A DNA stretch of 64,000 nucleotides from CAWDVR01 sp044869805. Lineage in GTDB: Bacteria > Acidobacteriota > Thermoanaerobaculia > Multivoradales > SZUA-115. Positions within the stretch are counted from its first letter, which is position 1; each line of letters begins with the position of its first letter. Shown here piece by piece: positions 52,102-60,343 of the stretch. The position numbers and the translations under genes were made by a program. The notes beneath the pieces were generated by a model. That model saw only the letters and a list, made by a program, of their open reading frames with translations. It had not been told where the DNA came from and ran no database searches. The stretch lies in NCBI GenBank assembly GCA_044869805.1, contig JBIOXV010000180.1, forward strand, positions 24,355 through 88,354. The letters run 5' to 3'.

Positions 52102-53022
52102 ATGACACCCAGACGCTGCAAGCAGGAAGACAACCCCGCCCGCGTCTACCTCGACTCGCTGGCACCCGGCAGCTACTGGGCCGTGCGGCACTCGCTCGAG
52201 ACGGTCGCCGGTCTTCTCGGCGGCGAGGGCATCGATCCCTGGACTTACCCGTGGTGGAAAGTGCGCTACCGCGACACCGCGGCGGTGAGGGCCGCGCTCA
52301 CCCAGCGCTTTGCTCCGTCCACGGTCAACCGGATGCTCTCCGCGCTCCGCTGCGTCCTCAAGAATGCCTGGCGCCTGGGCCTGATGGACCACGAGACCTA
52401 CGCCCGGGCCGTGGACGTGGAGAACGTCAAGGCACAGACGCTGCCCCGAGGGCGGGCTGTTGAGCAGGAGGAGTTGCGGGCGCTGTTCCAGGTGTGCGCC
52501 GCTGATCTCTCACCAGCCGGCCGCCGAGACGCCGCCATGCTCGCCGTGCTCTATGGTGGCGGCCTGCGACGTGCGGAGCTGTGCGGCCTCGACCTTGCGG
52601 ACCTCGACGCCGAGGGTTGCACGCTGACTGTGCGGACCGGGAAGGGTCGACGGGATCGCACGGTCTACCTGACTCCGCAGGTTTGCCGGCTTCTCCGAGC
52701 GTGGACCTGCCAGCGGGGCTCAGAACCCGGCGCTCTCTTCTGCCCGGTGAGCAGCACTGGACTGGTGCGGGTGAGCCGGATGCGGGGCGAGTCCCTGTGG
52801 TACATCCTTCGGCGCCGACAGAGGTGGGCAGGTGTCCAAGGGATCACGCCTCACTCCTACCGCAGAGCCTACGTCACCGACCTCCTCGACGCTGGCGTGG
52901 ACGTGTTCACTGTGCAGCGGCTGGCAGGGCATGCGGATGCAGTGACGACGGCCAGGTATGACAGGAGACGCGAAGGCGTGCAGCGCTCTGCGAGCGCCAA
53001 GCTGTGCTTGCCGAGTGCCTGA
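52102..53022 (+). CDS. Tyrosine recombinase/integrase
   Basis: The 306-residue recombinase has an N-terminal SAM-like core-binding domain (about 10-110) and a catalytic domain. The active-site set is visible: Arg156/157 in YGGGLRRAEL, Lys181 in TGKGRRDR, His251 and Arg254 in TPHSYRRAYVT, His277 in LAGHADAVTT and the nucleophile Tyr286 in ARYDRRR. XerC/D-like size. ATG 52102 has GAGAGGAG upstream. It could integrate the accessory region; no att pair with the tRNA-Arg end is obvious within the window. Confidence 0.9.
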   Translation: MTPRRCKQEDNPARVYLDSLAPGSYWAVRHSLETVAGLLGGEGIDPWTYPWWKVRYRDTAAVRAALTQRFAPSTVNRMLSALRCVLKNAWRLGLMDHETYARAVDVENVKAQTLPRGRAVEQEELRALFQVCAADLSPAGRRDAAMLAVLYGGGLRRAELCGLDLADLDAEGCTLTVRTGKGRRDRTVYLTPQVCRLLRAWTCQRGSEPGALFCPVSSTGLVRVSRMRGESLWYILRRRQRWAGVQGITPHSYRRAYVTDLLDAGVDVFTVQRLAGHADAVTTARYDRRREGVQRSASAKLCLPSA

Positions 53023-53066
53023 GTGACCCACTATTGCCTCGCTGCAGCTTCGCCACTCCCGTCCTA

Positions 53067-53285
53067 ATGAACGAGTACGACAGGCCGCCAACCGTGCAGG
53101 AGCTCCTTGGCCTACCGATTGGAACTCGCTGTCGTAGAAGATCCCCGACACTCTGCGACGAGGAATCTCGCAGAGTACACCGGCGCCCTACTGGTCCATC
53201 GGTAGGCGAACCTTTGTACCGGTGGGACTTTTGGGTCGTGCCGGAAGGTGAAGACGGGAGCCAATACGAAGGAATCCTGTCGTAG
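53067..53285 (+). CDS. Possible small protein
   Basis: A 72-residue frame just after the integrase: MNEYDRPPTVQELLGLP, then a basic middle and a C-terminal YRWDFWVVPEGEDGSQYEG segment rich in aromatics. No clear ribosome site precedes ATG 53067, so the call is weak. No family is recognised. Confidence 0.3.
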   Translation: MNEYDRPPTVQELLGLPIGTRCRRRSPTLCDEESRRVHRRPTGPSVGEPLYRWDFWVVPEGEDGSQYEGILS

Positions 53286-53655
53286 AAGCTCCCGGCCCTT
53301 CCGCGAGTGGGGGTCGTTTCCTCGTCAGGGGAGGCCGGGCCTTCCTCTCGCCCCTCGAAGCCCAGCTAAGTCAGCGAGTTGTGCGAGGCAGCAGACGACG
53401 GAGCCCGTTCGGGTGATCGCCGGGCCTCCGGAAAGCCACCCGGACGCCCTCGGCAGGTCCATACGCGGCATACCGTGTCGCGTTGCGTCCTACAGAGCTT
53501 GGAATAGAATGCCTGCAACTGATACCAGGTAAGAGGTCGGGGGTGGCTCGATGCCGAGCACCACCGAGGCCACTGCGACAGTCCGTGTGGGCTAACACAA
53601 GCGGCTTCAGTGTCGCGGAATCCAAGAAGCTCTCTTTGGCGACCCGGAAACCGTT
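53286..53655. other. Gene-free stretch
   Basis: About 370 bp between the possible small protein and the HsdR-N-like gene. I see no convincing gene, RNA or strong promoter. Frames on both strands lack start signals and coding-like third-position bias. Confidence 0.4.
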
Positions 53656-54600
53656 ATGCAGGCTGTACCTCTCCAAGGCCTCGACTTCTCCCTCCTCGAT
53701 GATCCGAACTTCCGGGAGGACTCGGTCCGAGAAGAGATCGTTGTACCGCTACTGAGAGCACTCGGCTACTCTCCATCCCCACCTCACCGAATCCTGCGAA
53801 GTCCTCGCTTGCCGCACCCCTTCGTTTACATCGGCAGCGCACGTAAGGACATCACTATCATCCCCGACTACTTGCTACAGCGAGATGGGCGCAACAGCTG
53901 GATTCTCGATGCCAAGGGACCCGGCGAAGCCATTGATCGCGGAAAGAACGTCGAACAAGCGTACAGCTACGCCATCCATCCGAGTGTAAGAGTCGAAGCC
54001 TACGCCCTCTGCAACGGTCGAGGGCTCACGGTGTTTCACATTAGCGAGCTCGCTCCGATCCTGGACGTGCAACTTAACGAGCTAGCTAATCATTGGCCTG
54101 CGGTCCTGGATCTCCTGGGGACTAGCGCCGCCTGGCCCGACGGCGCGCGCCCCAGTTTCCTGCCCGACCTCGGGTTGGCACTTCGGAAAGCTGGCCTGGA
54201 TCGAGATGAGTCTGGCCAGAAGTACTTCCAAGTTTTCGCCTCCGTGCCTCTGCAATACATCTCCAGAATGGAAGATGATCTCTACTCTACCAGCTCAGCC
54301 TACGAGCAGGAATACTTGCCAGGTCACTACCAGGCGTCCATGCTGACGTTCGAGTTCTCTAGCAAGGTCTACCAGACACTGCTCGAGGCCTTGCCGGAAG
54401 CAATCAAGAATCAGGTTGAACAGGGCCTCCGGCGCCAGCCGTACCAGCTCATCCTGTCGGGTGGGCCGGTGCTCGTTACCATTCACGCCGAGCCCGGTGA
54501 CGAGGTGCACAAGAACGGGAATGAGTCGTTCTGCCCCTTCATTGCCGAGGAATTCATACCCGAGCCTGCGTGGCCCGAAGAACCGGAGCCTTCGGCTTGA
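53656..54600 (+). CDS. Stand-alone HsdR-N-like PD-(D/E)XK nuclease
   Basis: The 314-residue protein resembles the N-terminal nuclease domain of type I restriction subunits. It has REEIVVPLLRALGY near 25-38, the catalytic IIPDYLL (Asp71) and ILDAKGPGEAI (Asp85-Ala-Lys87), then QAYSYAIHPSVRV and a NGRGLTVF strand. No helicase motor follows; the remaining about 170 residues are an unrecognised C-terminal domain. The GC content is near 57%, far below the core. It may be an orphan defence nuclease. Confidence 0.65.
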   Translation: MQAVPLQGLDFSLLDDPNFREDSVREEIVVPLLRALGYSPSPPHRILRSPRLPHPFVYIGSARKDITIIPDYLLQRDGRNSWILDAKGPGEAIDRGKNVEQAYSYAIHPSVRVEAYALCNGRGLTVFHISELAPILDVQLNELANHWPAVLDLLGTSAAWPDGARPSFLPDLGLALRKAGLDRDESGQKYFQVFASVPLQYISRMEDDLYSTSSAYEQEYLPGHYQASMLTFEFSSKVYQTLLEALPEAIKNQVEQGLRRQPYQLILSGGPVLVTIHAEPGDEVHKNGNESFCPFIAEEFIPEPAWPEEPEPSA

Positions 54601-54676
54601 ACGTCCGTGGCGGGTCGCCTAACCCCTCGAATCTGGACTCCTCCGTCAATAGGGGGGAAGACGTTTCTCTGTCCGA

Positions 54677-54877
54677 GTGCTGAGCAGACGACGAGGGCGC
54701 GATCGAGGTGAAGACTGCACACGTATCTTCGGCCTCTGGGTGGAGCTTCAGAAACTCCGGGCCATGATGGAAGTCGCGCGTCTGGAGGCAAACGCTGACA
54801 GCGGCCTTCTAGAGGCCAAGCGGGTCATCGCCTTCGTTCAGACGCAGGAGGACTTGTTGAACCGCTGGCTCGGATAG
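54677..54877 (+). CDS. Possible small helical protein
   Basis: A 66-residue frame from GTG 54677 with a GGGGGGAAG sequence about 14 bases upstream. The C-terminal 45 residues (LWVELQKLRAMMEVARLEANA and onward) look like one long helix. The rest of 54601-54958 shows no gene. No family is recognised. Confidence 0.3.
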   Translation: MLSRRRGRDRGEDCTRIFGLWVELQKLRAMMEVARLEANADSGLLEAKRVIAFVQTQEDLLNRWLG

Positions 54878-54958
54878 AGCTACGGACCTGGGGGAGTAGA
54901 CCACTACCTGGACTGTGGGTTCTAGTAGCCAAGGCTCTCTCCTGAAGAAGGCGGCCAG

Positions 54959-55858
54959 CTAGTCGGCCTTCGCCATCGAGAGATCAATTGCCGTGCGGTT
55001 CCCGTCCACTAGGGCGATCGATCCGTCGAGAAGCTCCTGAGAGGTCGCCTCATCACTGGCGAAGGCTGCGGCGAGACTGCTGGGAAGATAGAGATCCACT
55101 CGGTCGTAGGCTACAGGCTCGAGGCCGTTGAGGAAGTTGCGTGAGCCGACTTGAAGACTAATCTTGAAGCCCTCGAGCGGCGCACACCGCTTCAATGCAA
55201 CACCAAAGGCTTGGACAGTGGGGAGCACCCGCTTCTTGATCTCTGTGGCTACCCTCTGAACCTCGGACAACTGCAGAGTGTTGTAATGCCACCCACTGGG
55301 ATCGCGGCCTAGGTCTATGGCGGCATACGGCTTTTCTCGGTACTCCGCCAGGTCGATACGCAGCGCGCCGAACTGGCGGGCCGAGGCCACGAGCAAGGTT
55401 CTGGCCTCGGTGTCCTGGACCATCGGAAACTCGTGTGCCGCATAGGCCGCCGCATGCTCGCTGAACTTCTCGCCAGCGCGCTTGCCTCTACGGCCCCCCT
55501 CGCTGGTGACAGTGCGCAGGAGTGCGAGGCTTGCCTCCTCGGAGGTGCCCTGGACAAGTATGGTCCAATCCCGTGGGCGCTCCGTGGCGGTTAGGGTTCC
55601 TACGCCCTTACGGAACTTCCACTTCTTGACCACGGCGTCGTGCGCGACCGGCATGTGCTCTCCCTCCCAGCCAACCGTGCCATTCACCGCTGCCGCGTCG
55701 CCCTCTGCGGTGACAGTGCACTTAACCTCGTGGCGGGTACTTACACAGAGTTCCTCGGGAATGTGGATTGTAATGGGGAAGCTTGTGGCCGGGCGATCCT
55801 GAGCCGCGAGGGATGATGCGAGTGATAGGAGTAGCGGCAACAAGAATATGGTCCGCAT
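54959..55858 (-). CDS. Secreted orphan protein
   Basis: The 299-residue protein has a signal peptide (MRTIFLLPLLLSLASSLAAQ) and is otherwise unrecognised. The mature chain opens with a beta-rich domain containing two Cys (LCVSTRHEVKCTVTAEG, a likely disulphide) followed by an alpha/beta domain of about 170 residues (AYAAHEFPMVQDTEARTLLVASARQFGALRIDLAEYREKPYAAIDLG-type order). The ATG at 55858 has GGAGG five bases upstream. GC content is low for the genome. It is isolated, with no partner gene. Confidence 0.6.
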   Translation of the reverse strand: MRTIFLLPLLLSLASSLAAQDRPATSFPITIHIPEELCVSTRHEVKCTVTAEGDAAAVNGTVGWEGEHMPVAHDAVVKKWKFRKGVGTLTATERPRDWTILVQGTSEEASLALLRTVTSEGGRRGKRAGEKFSEHAAAYAAHEFPMVQDTEARTLLVASARQFGALRIDLAEYREKPYAAIDLGRDPSGWHYNTLQLSEVQRVATEIKKRVLPTVQAFGVALKRCAPLEGFKISLQVGSRNFLNGLEPVAYDRVDLYLPSSLAAAFASDEATSQELLDGSIALVDGNRTAIDLSMAKAD

Positions 55859-56467
55859 TCTGCCTCCGGATGTTCCTGAGGGTTGTAGCCGCTTTCCACC
55901 GTGCGCGGTCGAGTGGCTGCTACCCGGTGGCGATGGCCCTCCGGGTATCCTCCTCCAAACCGTTTCCGCCAGTAACCCCGAGACTCTCCCTCCCAGGTCG
56001 CTGCCTGTCAAATACGTCCATGCGCGCGAGTCTATGCCGGCGGCTGGGCAGCCGGTGGCAGCTCCCAAATGTCTGGCTCTGCCATGCGTGCCCGCTTGGA
56101 GCTGGCCCGTTCGGACGAGATCGGCGATCAGCGCTCGTCCTGCCTGGGCCCGACCCCATCCGCCTCCAACAGCTCGCTACCTCCGAGTGGGCGACCAAAC
56201 CGCGGCCAGCCATGGCCCGGCGCTCGGCGTTGAGGGAAGGGGCGAAGAGAAAGGGATGGCGTGAGTCCAGCCCATCGGGCCTGGGAGAACCGCCAAGGCC
56301 CCTGAGCCAGCGGCGGTCAAGGGTGGGCACCCGCCCCAGTCGCCGAGGGTCTCGAAGAGCGTGGGGACCGGCTTGGAGGCTGGTACAGCCTGCCCGATCT
56401 CGTTGGCCCGCTCTTCCCCGAGCTGGCCGGCCTGCCGGCAGACCGAAGTCGGGCTGAGATCAGACTC
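55859..56467. other. Gene-free stretch with a dispersed island motif
   Basis: No convincing gene is seen in about 610 bp. The segment 56283-56338 contains GCCAAGGCCC and, 21 bp later, GTGGGCACCCG. The same two words, 20 bp apart, occur at 51999-52040 upstream of the integrase gene, so this is a shared island element of unknown role. Confidence 0.4.
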
Positions 56468-56977
56468 CTACTTCGACTGCGCTCGATCGATCTCCCGCGC
56501 GAACCGCTCCAGGATCTCAGCCGTAATGTGGCGCGGGTTGCTCACGTGGATCGCCTGGGCCACCGCCAGGGCGGCCTCCCCTTCAAGCTCCCGAATCCGC
56601 ACCAGCGCAAGCATCAACTCCAGGCCCCACCAGACAGGGACTTGATACTCGCCGCAGGCCTTGCGCAGGGCCCGGTCGTTGCTGACGCAGGTCCAGCCGG
56701 CATCGTGCGCCACGATCAGGCTCAGCCGGTCGTTGAAGGACAGCCGACCGCGACTCTCGCCTGCCTGGATCAGCTGGTCCAAAGAGGGTTGCACGATCTG
56801 AATCCCAAGGCGGTCACAGTCGCTCGGCCGCAGCCGCGGTGCCTCGCTCAGCACGGACTCGACGACGTGTACGGCACCGACATGCCGGGTCACCAGACCC
56901 AGGATGCCGACCTCCGCAACCGCGTAATCGATGAGGACATCTGCGTCGATGAGGAGCAGCTCCCGCGAGGTCGCCAA
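56468..56977 (-). CDS. PIN-like domain protein, probable toxin of an Xre-ImmA pair
   Basis: The 169-residue protein has PIN-type acidic residues: LLIDADVLIDY at the N-terminus, a central Glu (VVESVLSEAP) and Asp residues in FNDRLSLIVAHDAG and CVSNDRALR. The gene follows the Xre-ImmA/IrrE gene after six bases. PIN-like proteins of the DUF4411 kind are known partners of ImmA/IrrE-Xre proteins in toxin-antitoxin loci, so this is the expected ribonuclease toxin. Confidence 0.7.
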   Translation of the reverse strand: MATSRELLLIDADVLIDYAVAEVGILGLVTRHVGAVHVVESVLSEAPRLRPSDCDRLGIQIVQPSLDQLIQAGESRGRLSFNDRLSLIVAHDAGWTCVSNDRALRKACGEYQVPVWWGLELMLALVRIRELEGEAALAVAQAIHVSNPRHITAEILERFAREIDRAQSK

Positions 56978-56983
56978 GGGTTG

Positions 56984-58129
56984 CTACCCCACCCACGACG
57001 CTGCCAGTTGCCGCATCTCGACCAGCGAGTAGCCGAGGATTTCCGCGCCCCGAGCGAGCGAAATCTCCGCCCCGTCCACCGCGCTTCTGACCAGCCGGAA
57101 GAGCCGGTCCTCGACGAAATCCAGAGGCGAGAGATCCTCGGGCTCACGGGCACGGGAGTGCTCCGGAAAGCTGGCGCGGAAGGCATCGGCGGCCACGGCG
57201 CCGGGCTCTTCGTCCTTGAGGAGAGTTCGCCCGGTTCGTTGCTTGTAGTCGAGCTGGAAGCGCTTCCATAGCTCCGGGCCGGGCATCCTCTCGCTCAGCC
57301 GGTAGAGCACCGTCCGGTAGCTGACGCGGAAGATGCGCTTGACCTTGAGCACACGATCCACGAAGGCCAGCCCCTGGGTCTCGGCCCACTCCTGCTCGAA
57401 GACCTCCTGGGGCATGAGGAAGTAGGAGGCGAAGATGTTGGCCTCCTTCTCCTGCTCCTTCCCTTCGTCCCGCTGGCCCACGTCGTAGTCCTCGAAGTGG
57501 AGCAGCAGATGCCCCAGCTCGTGGGCGGCCGTGAAGATCCAGCGCTCGACGGAGATGCGGTCCCAGATGTTGACCGCGATCGCCGGGCCTCCGTCCTCCT
57601 CTCCGACAGAGAGGCCGAAGAAGGCGTCGGAAGCCACCTTCAGCGGCAGCACCTTGATGCCGTTGGCTTCGAGGAGGCCGCAGATGTCGCGCACCGGCTC
57701 CTTGGCGTTGAGCCCGAGGAGCTTCCGCGCGTGGGCCGCCGCCTCCGGTGCCGCGAGCGCGGTCCAGCGGGCGCTCGCGCCCTTCGCCAGAGTGTAGGGA
57801 GCATGCTCGCCGAGAAGCTGCTCGAGCTCGTTGAAGTCCGCGAGCCGGCGGCTGACCGCCTGAAGGATCTGCTCGCGGGTGTTGAGCCGGCGGAAGGAGC
57901 GGAAGCGAACCCGGCGAAGCTCGGGCGTTGGGGTGACCAGCTCCTGGATGCCGACCTCCAGGGCCTCGGCGAGCTGGTGGAGGGTGTCCACCCGCGGCAG
58001 GGACTTCTGGCCCTCGAGGTTCCGATAGGCCGCCTTCGAGATGCCCGCCGAGTCCGCGACCCGCTCCTGGGTCAGGCCCTTGGCGGCCCGAAGCCGCCGG
58101 AGATTCGCCGCTATCGCCTCGGTTCCCAT
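56984..58129 (-). CDS. Xre-family regulator fused to an ImmA/IrrE zinc peptidase domain
   Basis: The 381-residue protein has an N-terminal helix-turn-helix (residues about 5-62, LRRLRAAKGLTQERVADSAGISKAAY). A C-terminal ImmA/IrrE domain has the zinc site HELGH at 203-207 and a second ligand region after it (KEANIFASYFLMP). Such proteins are antitoxins or repressors that can cleave partners. The ATG at 58129 is chosen because the domain begins there, 31 bp after a palindromic operator; longer frames cross the operator. Confidence 0.85.
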   Translation of the reverse strand: MGTEAIAANLRRLRAAKGLTQERVADSAGISKAAYRNLEGQKSLPRVDTLHQLAEALEVGIQELVTPTPELRRVRFRSFRRLNTREQILQAVSRRLADFNELEQLLGEHAPYTLAKGASARWTALAAPEAAAHARKLLGLNAKEPVRDICGLLEANGIKVLPLKVASDAFFGLSVGEEDGGPAIAVNIWDRISVERWIFTAAHELGHLLLHFEDYDVGQRDEGKEQEKEANIFASYFLMPQEVFEQEWAETQGLAFVDRVLKVKRIFRVSYRTVLYRLSERMPGPELWKRFQLDYKQRTGRTLLKDEEPGAVAADAFRASFPEHSRAREPEDLSPLDFVEDRLFRLVRSAVDGAEISLARGAEILGYSLVEMRQLAASWVG

Positions 58130-58160
58130 TCTTGTCTTGACCCCGGCGCCAGGGTGGCAC

Positions 58161-58181
58161 AGTTGACAGAATCCGTCAACT
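58161..58181 (-). promoter_or_regulatory. Palindromic operator of the Xre-ImmA gene
   Basis: AGTTGAC (58161-58167) and GTCAACT (58175-58181) are perfect 7-bp inverted arms around AGAATCC, the size expected for an Xre dimer site. It ends 32 bp before the Xre start codon, so autorepression is likely. Confidence 0.65.
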
Positions 58182-58270
58182 GAGAAAGCGCGGAGGGTCC
58201 TCCCGCCCAGCACGCCAAGAGAGGCAGCTCGGCTCGAGCTTCGACGCACCTAGGCCCGAACCCGCCCGGC

Positions 58271-58738
58271 TCAGCGCGGCGCGTTTTCGTCTCTCCTGTA
58301 GGGTTTGCCAGGGTCCAAAGGCGGCAGGCGCAGCTCGCTCTCTTCTCCTGTCTTCGGGTCCAGAACGACCACGCGGAACGTCCCTATGGGGTCCCCAGCA
58401 GTGGTCACGTCCACGCGCCGCCCCCACCTGTGCGGAAACTTGCGCTCGAGATAGGCCATCGCCGCTTGCCAGTTCTTCGGCATGTGTCTCTGAATCGTGG
58501 CGACAGCCCGGATCTCGGCCTCACTCTCAGCCCCCCTCACCGCGTCCAGGAAATCCCGAAAGCAGCCGGACTCCTGCTGCTCTCCCAGCTCCAGCCAGTG
58601 GTAGAAGGTCGACCGCCCGATGCCGGCATACTCCGCCGCCACGGAGGAGTAGTTGCCCGCACGGATCACGGCGACGATCGTCTCCTGCACCTTCGGGGTG
58701 AGCTTGGAGGGACGGCCGGGGCCGGTTTCTTCGCTCAT
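58271..58738 (-). CDS. Helix-turn-helix protein resembling a phage terminase small subunit
   Basis: The 155-residue protein opens GRPSKLTPKVQETIVAVIRAG and has a helix-turn-helix (SSVAAEYAGIGRSTFYHWLE). A helical mid-region (FLDAVRGAESEAEIRAVATIQRH) and KNWQAAMAYLERKFPHRWGRR follow, a pattern seen in phage-type small terminase subunits. It would recognise pac/cos DNA. It is the last gene of the coupled operon and its ATG overlaps the restored Mom-like stop (ATGA). No large subunit is present, as in satellites that borrow helper packaging machinery. Confidence 0.6.
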   Translation of the reverse strand: MSEETGPGRPSKLTPKVQETIVAVIRAGNYSSVAAEYAGIGRSTFYHWLELGEQQESGCFRDFLDAVRGAESEAEIRAVATIQRHMPKNWQAAMAYLERKFPHRWGRRVDVTTAGDPIGTFRVVVLDPKTGEESELRLPPLDPGKPYRRDENAPR

Positions 58739-58807
58739 GAGCTTTCCGAATGGAGCGGCCGGGTCGGCGTCGCACCGCCCTCTCCCGGCTGGACACCGGG
58801 CGTGTCG

Positions 58808-59455
58808 CTACGTGTCACTTCGGCCGCGTTTTTGGGATAGGGGAGAGCTACGCTCTTCAAGTCTCGTAGCACCTTGGGGTCGAGCGGCATCGCATACTTC
58901 AACTTCGGCCATAGGCACGCGCTCGGCGCGCGGGTCCACGTGCTGGCGCAGCCACGGGATCGACTGCCCCTGGCGGCCGAACCTGTCGTACAAGGTGCGC
59001 GGGTGCTCGATCGCTCCCTTGACTCGAATGTAGCTTTGCTCCGACGATCCCAGGAAGAGCCAGCCACCGGCCTGATAGATGGTGCCGACGTGACCCTGCC
59101 CACGGTCGGCGTAGGAGACGACCAGCTTCAGGCCCGGAGACTGCCGCCGGAGGAGCTTCAGCGAGATCGCCACGCACTTCGAGGTGGGGTGCTTTCGGCC
59201 CGATGCAAGAGCCACCCTCACCAGCTCAGCCACCTCCGTGCTCTGAAGACCGAATGGGCTTGCGAGATGTCGATTCGCACCAAGGCCAAAAATTACGCAT
59301 CCACAGAAGCGATCTTGCTCCCAGACACCAATCTTTACCAGCTTGCACTTCGGCATCTGTCGCGAGTAGTGCCAACGCATCACGGCGTGCTTCGCCGCTT
59401 CGTGGCTGCAGAAGTCGAGCTTGAGGTCGTTCACGGCTTGAAGGCAGCTCCGCAC
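58808..59455 (-). CDS. Mom-like DNA modification protein, apparently frameshifted at the C-terminus
   Basis: The N-terminal 190 residues match the phage Mu Mom family (acetyltransferase fold, adenine methylcarbamoylation): MRWHYSRQMPKCKLVKIGVWE, CVIFGLGANRHLASPFGLQ, VVSYADRGQGHVGTIYQAGGW. Near 58910 the frame changes. The present frame ends in non-family sequence at 58808, while another frame continues KLKYAMPLDPKVLRDL and ALPYPKNAAE to a TGA at 58735 that overlaps the next start. A small indel has probably broken the gene. GTG 59455 overlaps the ParB-like gene end. Confidence 0.7.
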   Translation of the reverse strand: MRSCLQAVNDLKLDFCSHEAAKHAVMRWHYSRQMPKCKLVKIGVWEQDRFCGCVIFGLGANRHLASPFGLQSTEVAELVRVALASGRKHPTSKCVAISLKLLRRQSPGLKLVVSYADRGQGHVGTIYQAGGWLFLGSSEQSYIRVKGAIEHPRTLYDRFGRQGQSIPWLRQHVDPRAERVPMAEVEVCDAARPQGATRLEERSSPLSQKRGRSDT

Positions 59456-60006
59456 TGCGGACAGGTCACGGTCTTCCTCTCGTCGAGCCGGGGCTGTTCG
59501 TCGCCGGCCACCGGGTCGAACTTCGGTCCCTGAAGGAGGCTCTCCAGGTCGGCGCCGTCCATGCTGGCGAGCAGTGCGCCGGCGTCCGGCAGCTGCTCCA
59601 GCACGCGCTTCAAGCCCTCCTCGTCCCAGATCGCGAGCATGTCTTCGAGCTTCAGGTTGCCGCCCATGAGGGCCAAATTATTGTGATCGATCGCAAAGGC
59701 TACGGCCTGGGCGCGACTTTCGGCGTCGACGCCGAAAATCACTGGAATAGCCCACTCCCCGCTCTCGAGGGCGCCGATCCCGCGCGGTGGCTCCTTGCCC
59801 TTCTTTCGCATGACCTCCAGGGCTTCGGTGCGGCCGTTGCCGTAGATCAGGGCGCCGAGCGTGGCGTCAAACTTCGGAGGATCGCCAAACCCGTGTGTTT
59901 CGATCGAGCGGGTGAGCGCCGGGAGGTCGTGACGTTTGGGGTTGTCGTCCCAACGCCGGGCCTGGGAGAGCGGGACGTAGCGCAGCTCGAGACGATCGTC
60001 AGCCAT
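59431..60006 (-). CDS. ParB/sulfiredoxin-like domain protein with C-terminal zinc-ribbon tail
   Basis: The 191-residue protein begins with a ParB N-terminal-like fold (LELRYVPLSQARRWDDNPKRHDLPALTRSIETHGFGDPP), followed by the GNGRTEALEVMRK segment in place of the usual GERR box. It ends VTCPQCGAAFKP, a zinc-binding knuckle. ParB-like proteins near Mom genes may act as nucleases or as regulators of DNA modification; Mu Com is also a zinc protein coupled to mom. The ATG at 60006 lies inside the previous gene end and its stop overlaps the Mom-like start. Confidence 0.7.
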   Translation of the reverse strand: MADDRLELRYVPLSQARRWDDNPKRHDLPALTRSIETHGFGDPPKFDATLGALIYGNGRTEALEVMRKKGKEPPRGIGALESGEWAIPVIFGVDAESRAQAVAFAIDHNNLALMGGNLKLEDMLAIWDEEGLKRVLEQLPDAGALLASMDGADLESLLQGPKFDPVAGDEQPRLDERKTVTCPQCGAAFKP

Positions 60007-60343
60007 TGTCCGGTTCCGTCGGAGAGGGTCGAAGCTGGCCGGCAGCCCGACCTCGAGCGAAAGCCAGCAAGCAGACGAGGTGCGTGGGGATCGCGCGGTG
60101 GCCGGCCTTGCGGGCCCTGTACCCACAGCCGAGGCACCGCAGGACGACGACCCCCTTGGCTTCCAGTCCCTGGCAGCGCGGACAGCCCTGAGCCGAGTGC
60201 AGTTCAAGGCCCTTGCGGCTAAAGTGGCTAAACTGGCTAAAGTTCTCCTCAGGTTTAGCCGCATTAGCCGGTTTAGCCACCCACCCCTTCCGCTCTCGGA
60301 GCCGCTGGATCTCCGCCCACGGGTCGAACGCGTGGCTTCTCAC
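59999..60343 (-). CDS. Small zinc-ribbon protein carrying a 9-bp DNA array
   Basis: The 114-residue protein has a zinc ribbon: CPRCQ in the middle, then CLGCG 17 residues later. The N-terminal 50 residues contain the odd periodic stretch WVAKPANAAKPEENFSQFSH, which is encoded by the GGCTAAA/TTTAGCC array at 60217-60278. The GTG at 60343 forms a GTGA overlap with the DUF3987 stop. It may bind DNA or RNA in the replication module. Its low-complexity part appears dictated by the DNA and not by the protein. Confidence 0.6.
   Translation of the reverse strand: MRSHAFDPWAEIQRLRERKGWVAKPANAAKPEENFSQFSHFSRKGLELHSAQGCPRCQGLEAKGVVVLRCLGCGYRARKAGHRAIPTHLVCLLAFARGRAAGQLRPSPTEPDNG
60217..60278. repeat. 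Mirror-image 9-bp array, three GGCTAAA units facing three TTTAGCC units
   Basis: GGCTAAA begins at 60217, 60226 and 60235. After a 12-bp gap TTTAGCC, ATTAGCC and TTTAGCC begin at 60254, 60263 and 60272. The period is exactly 9 bp in both halves and the halves are inverted, so it could form a long hairpin or act as an iteron-type binding array. It lies inside the zinc-ribbon gene. Confidence 0.75.

Noticed and set aside
55920..56330. 136-codon minus-strand frame between the secreted orphan and the PIN gene
   Set aside because: There is no start signal, the composition is Arg/Ser/Gly-rich, and it overlaps a motif repeated in other non-coding island DNA.
60217..60278. CRISPR-like array
   Set aside because: The 9-bp units have no spacers of 25-45 bp, the two halves are inverted, and no cas gene is in the window.
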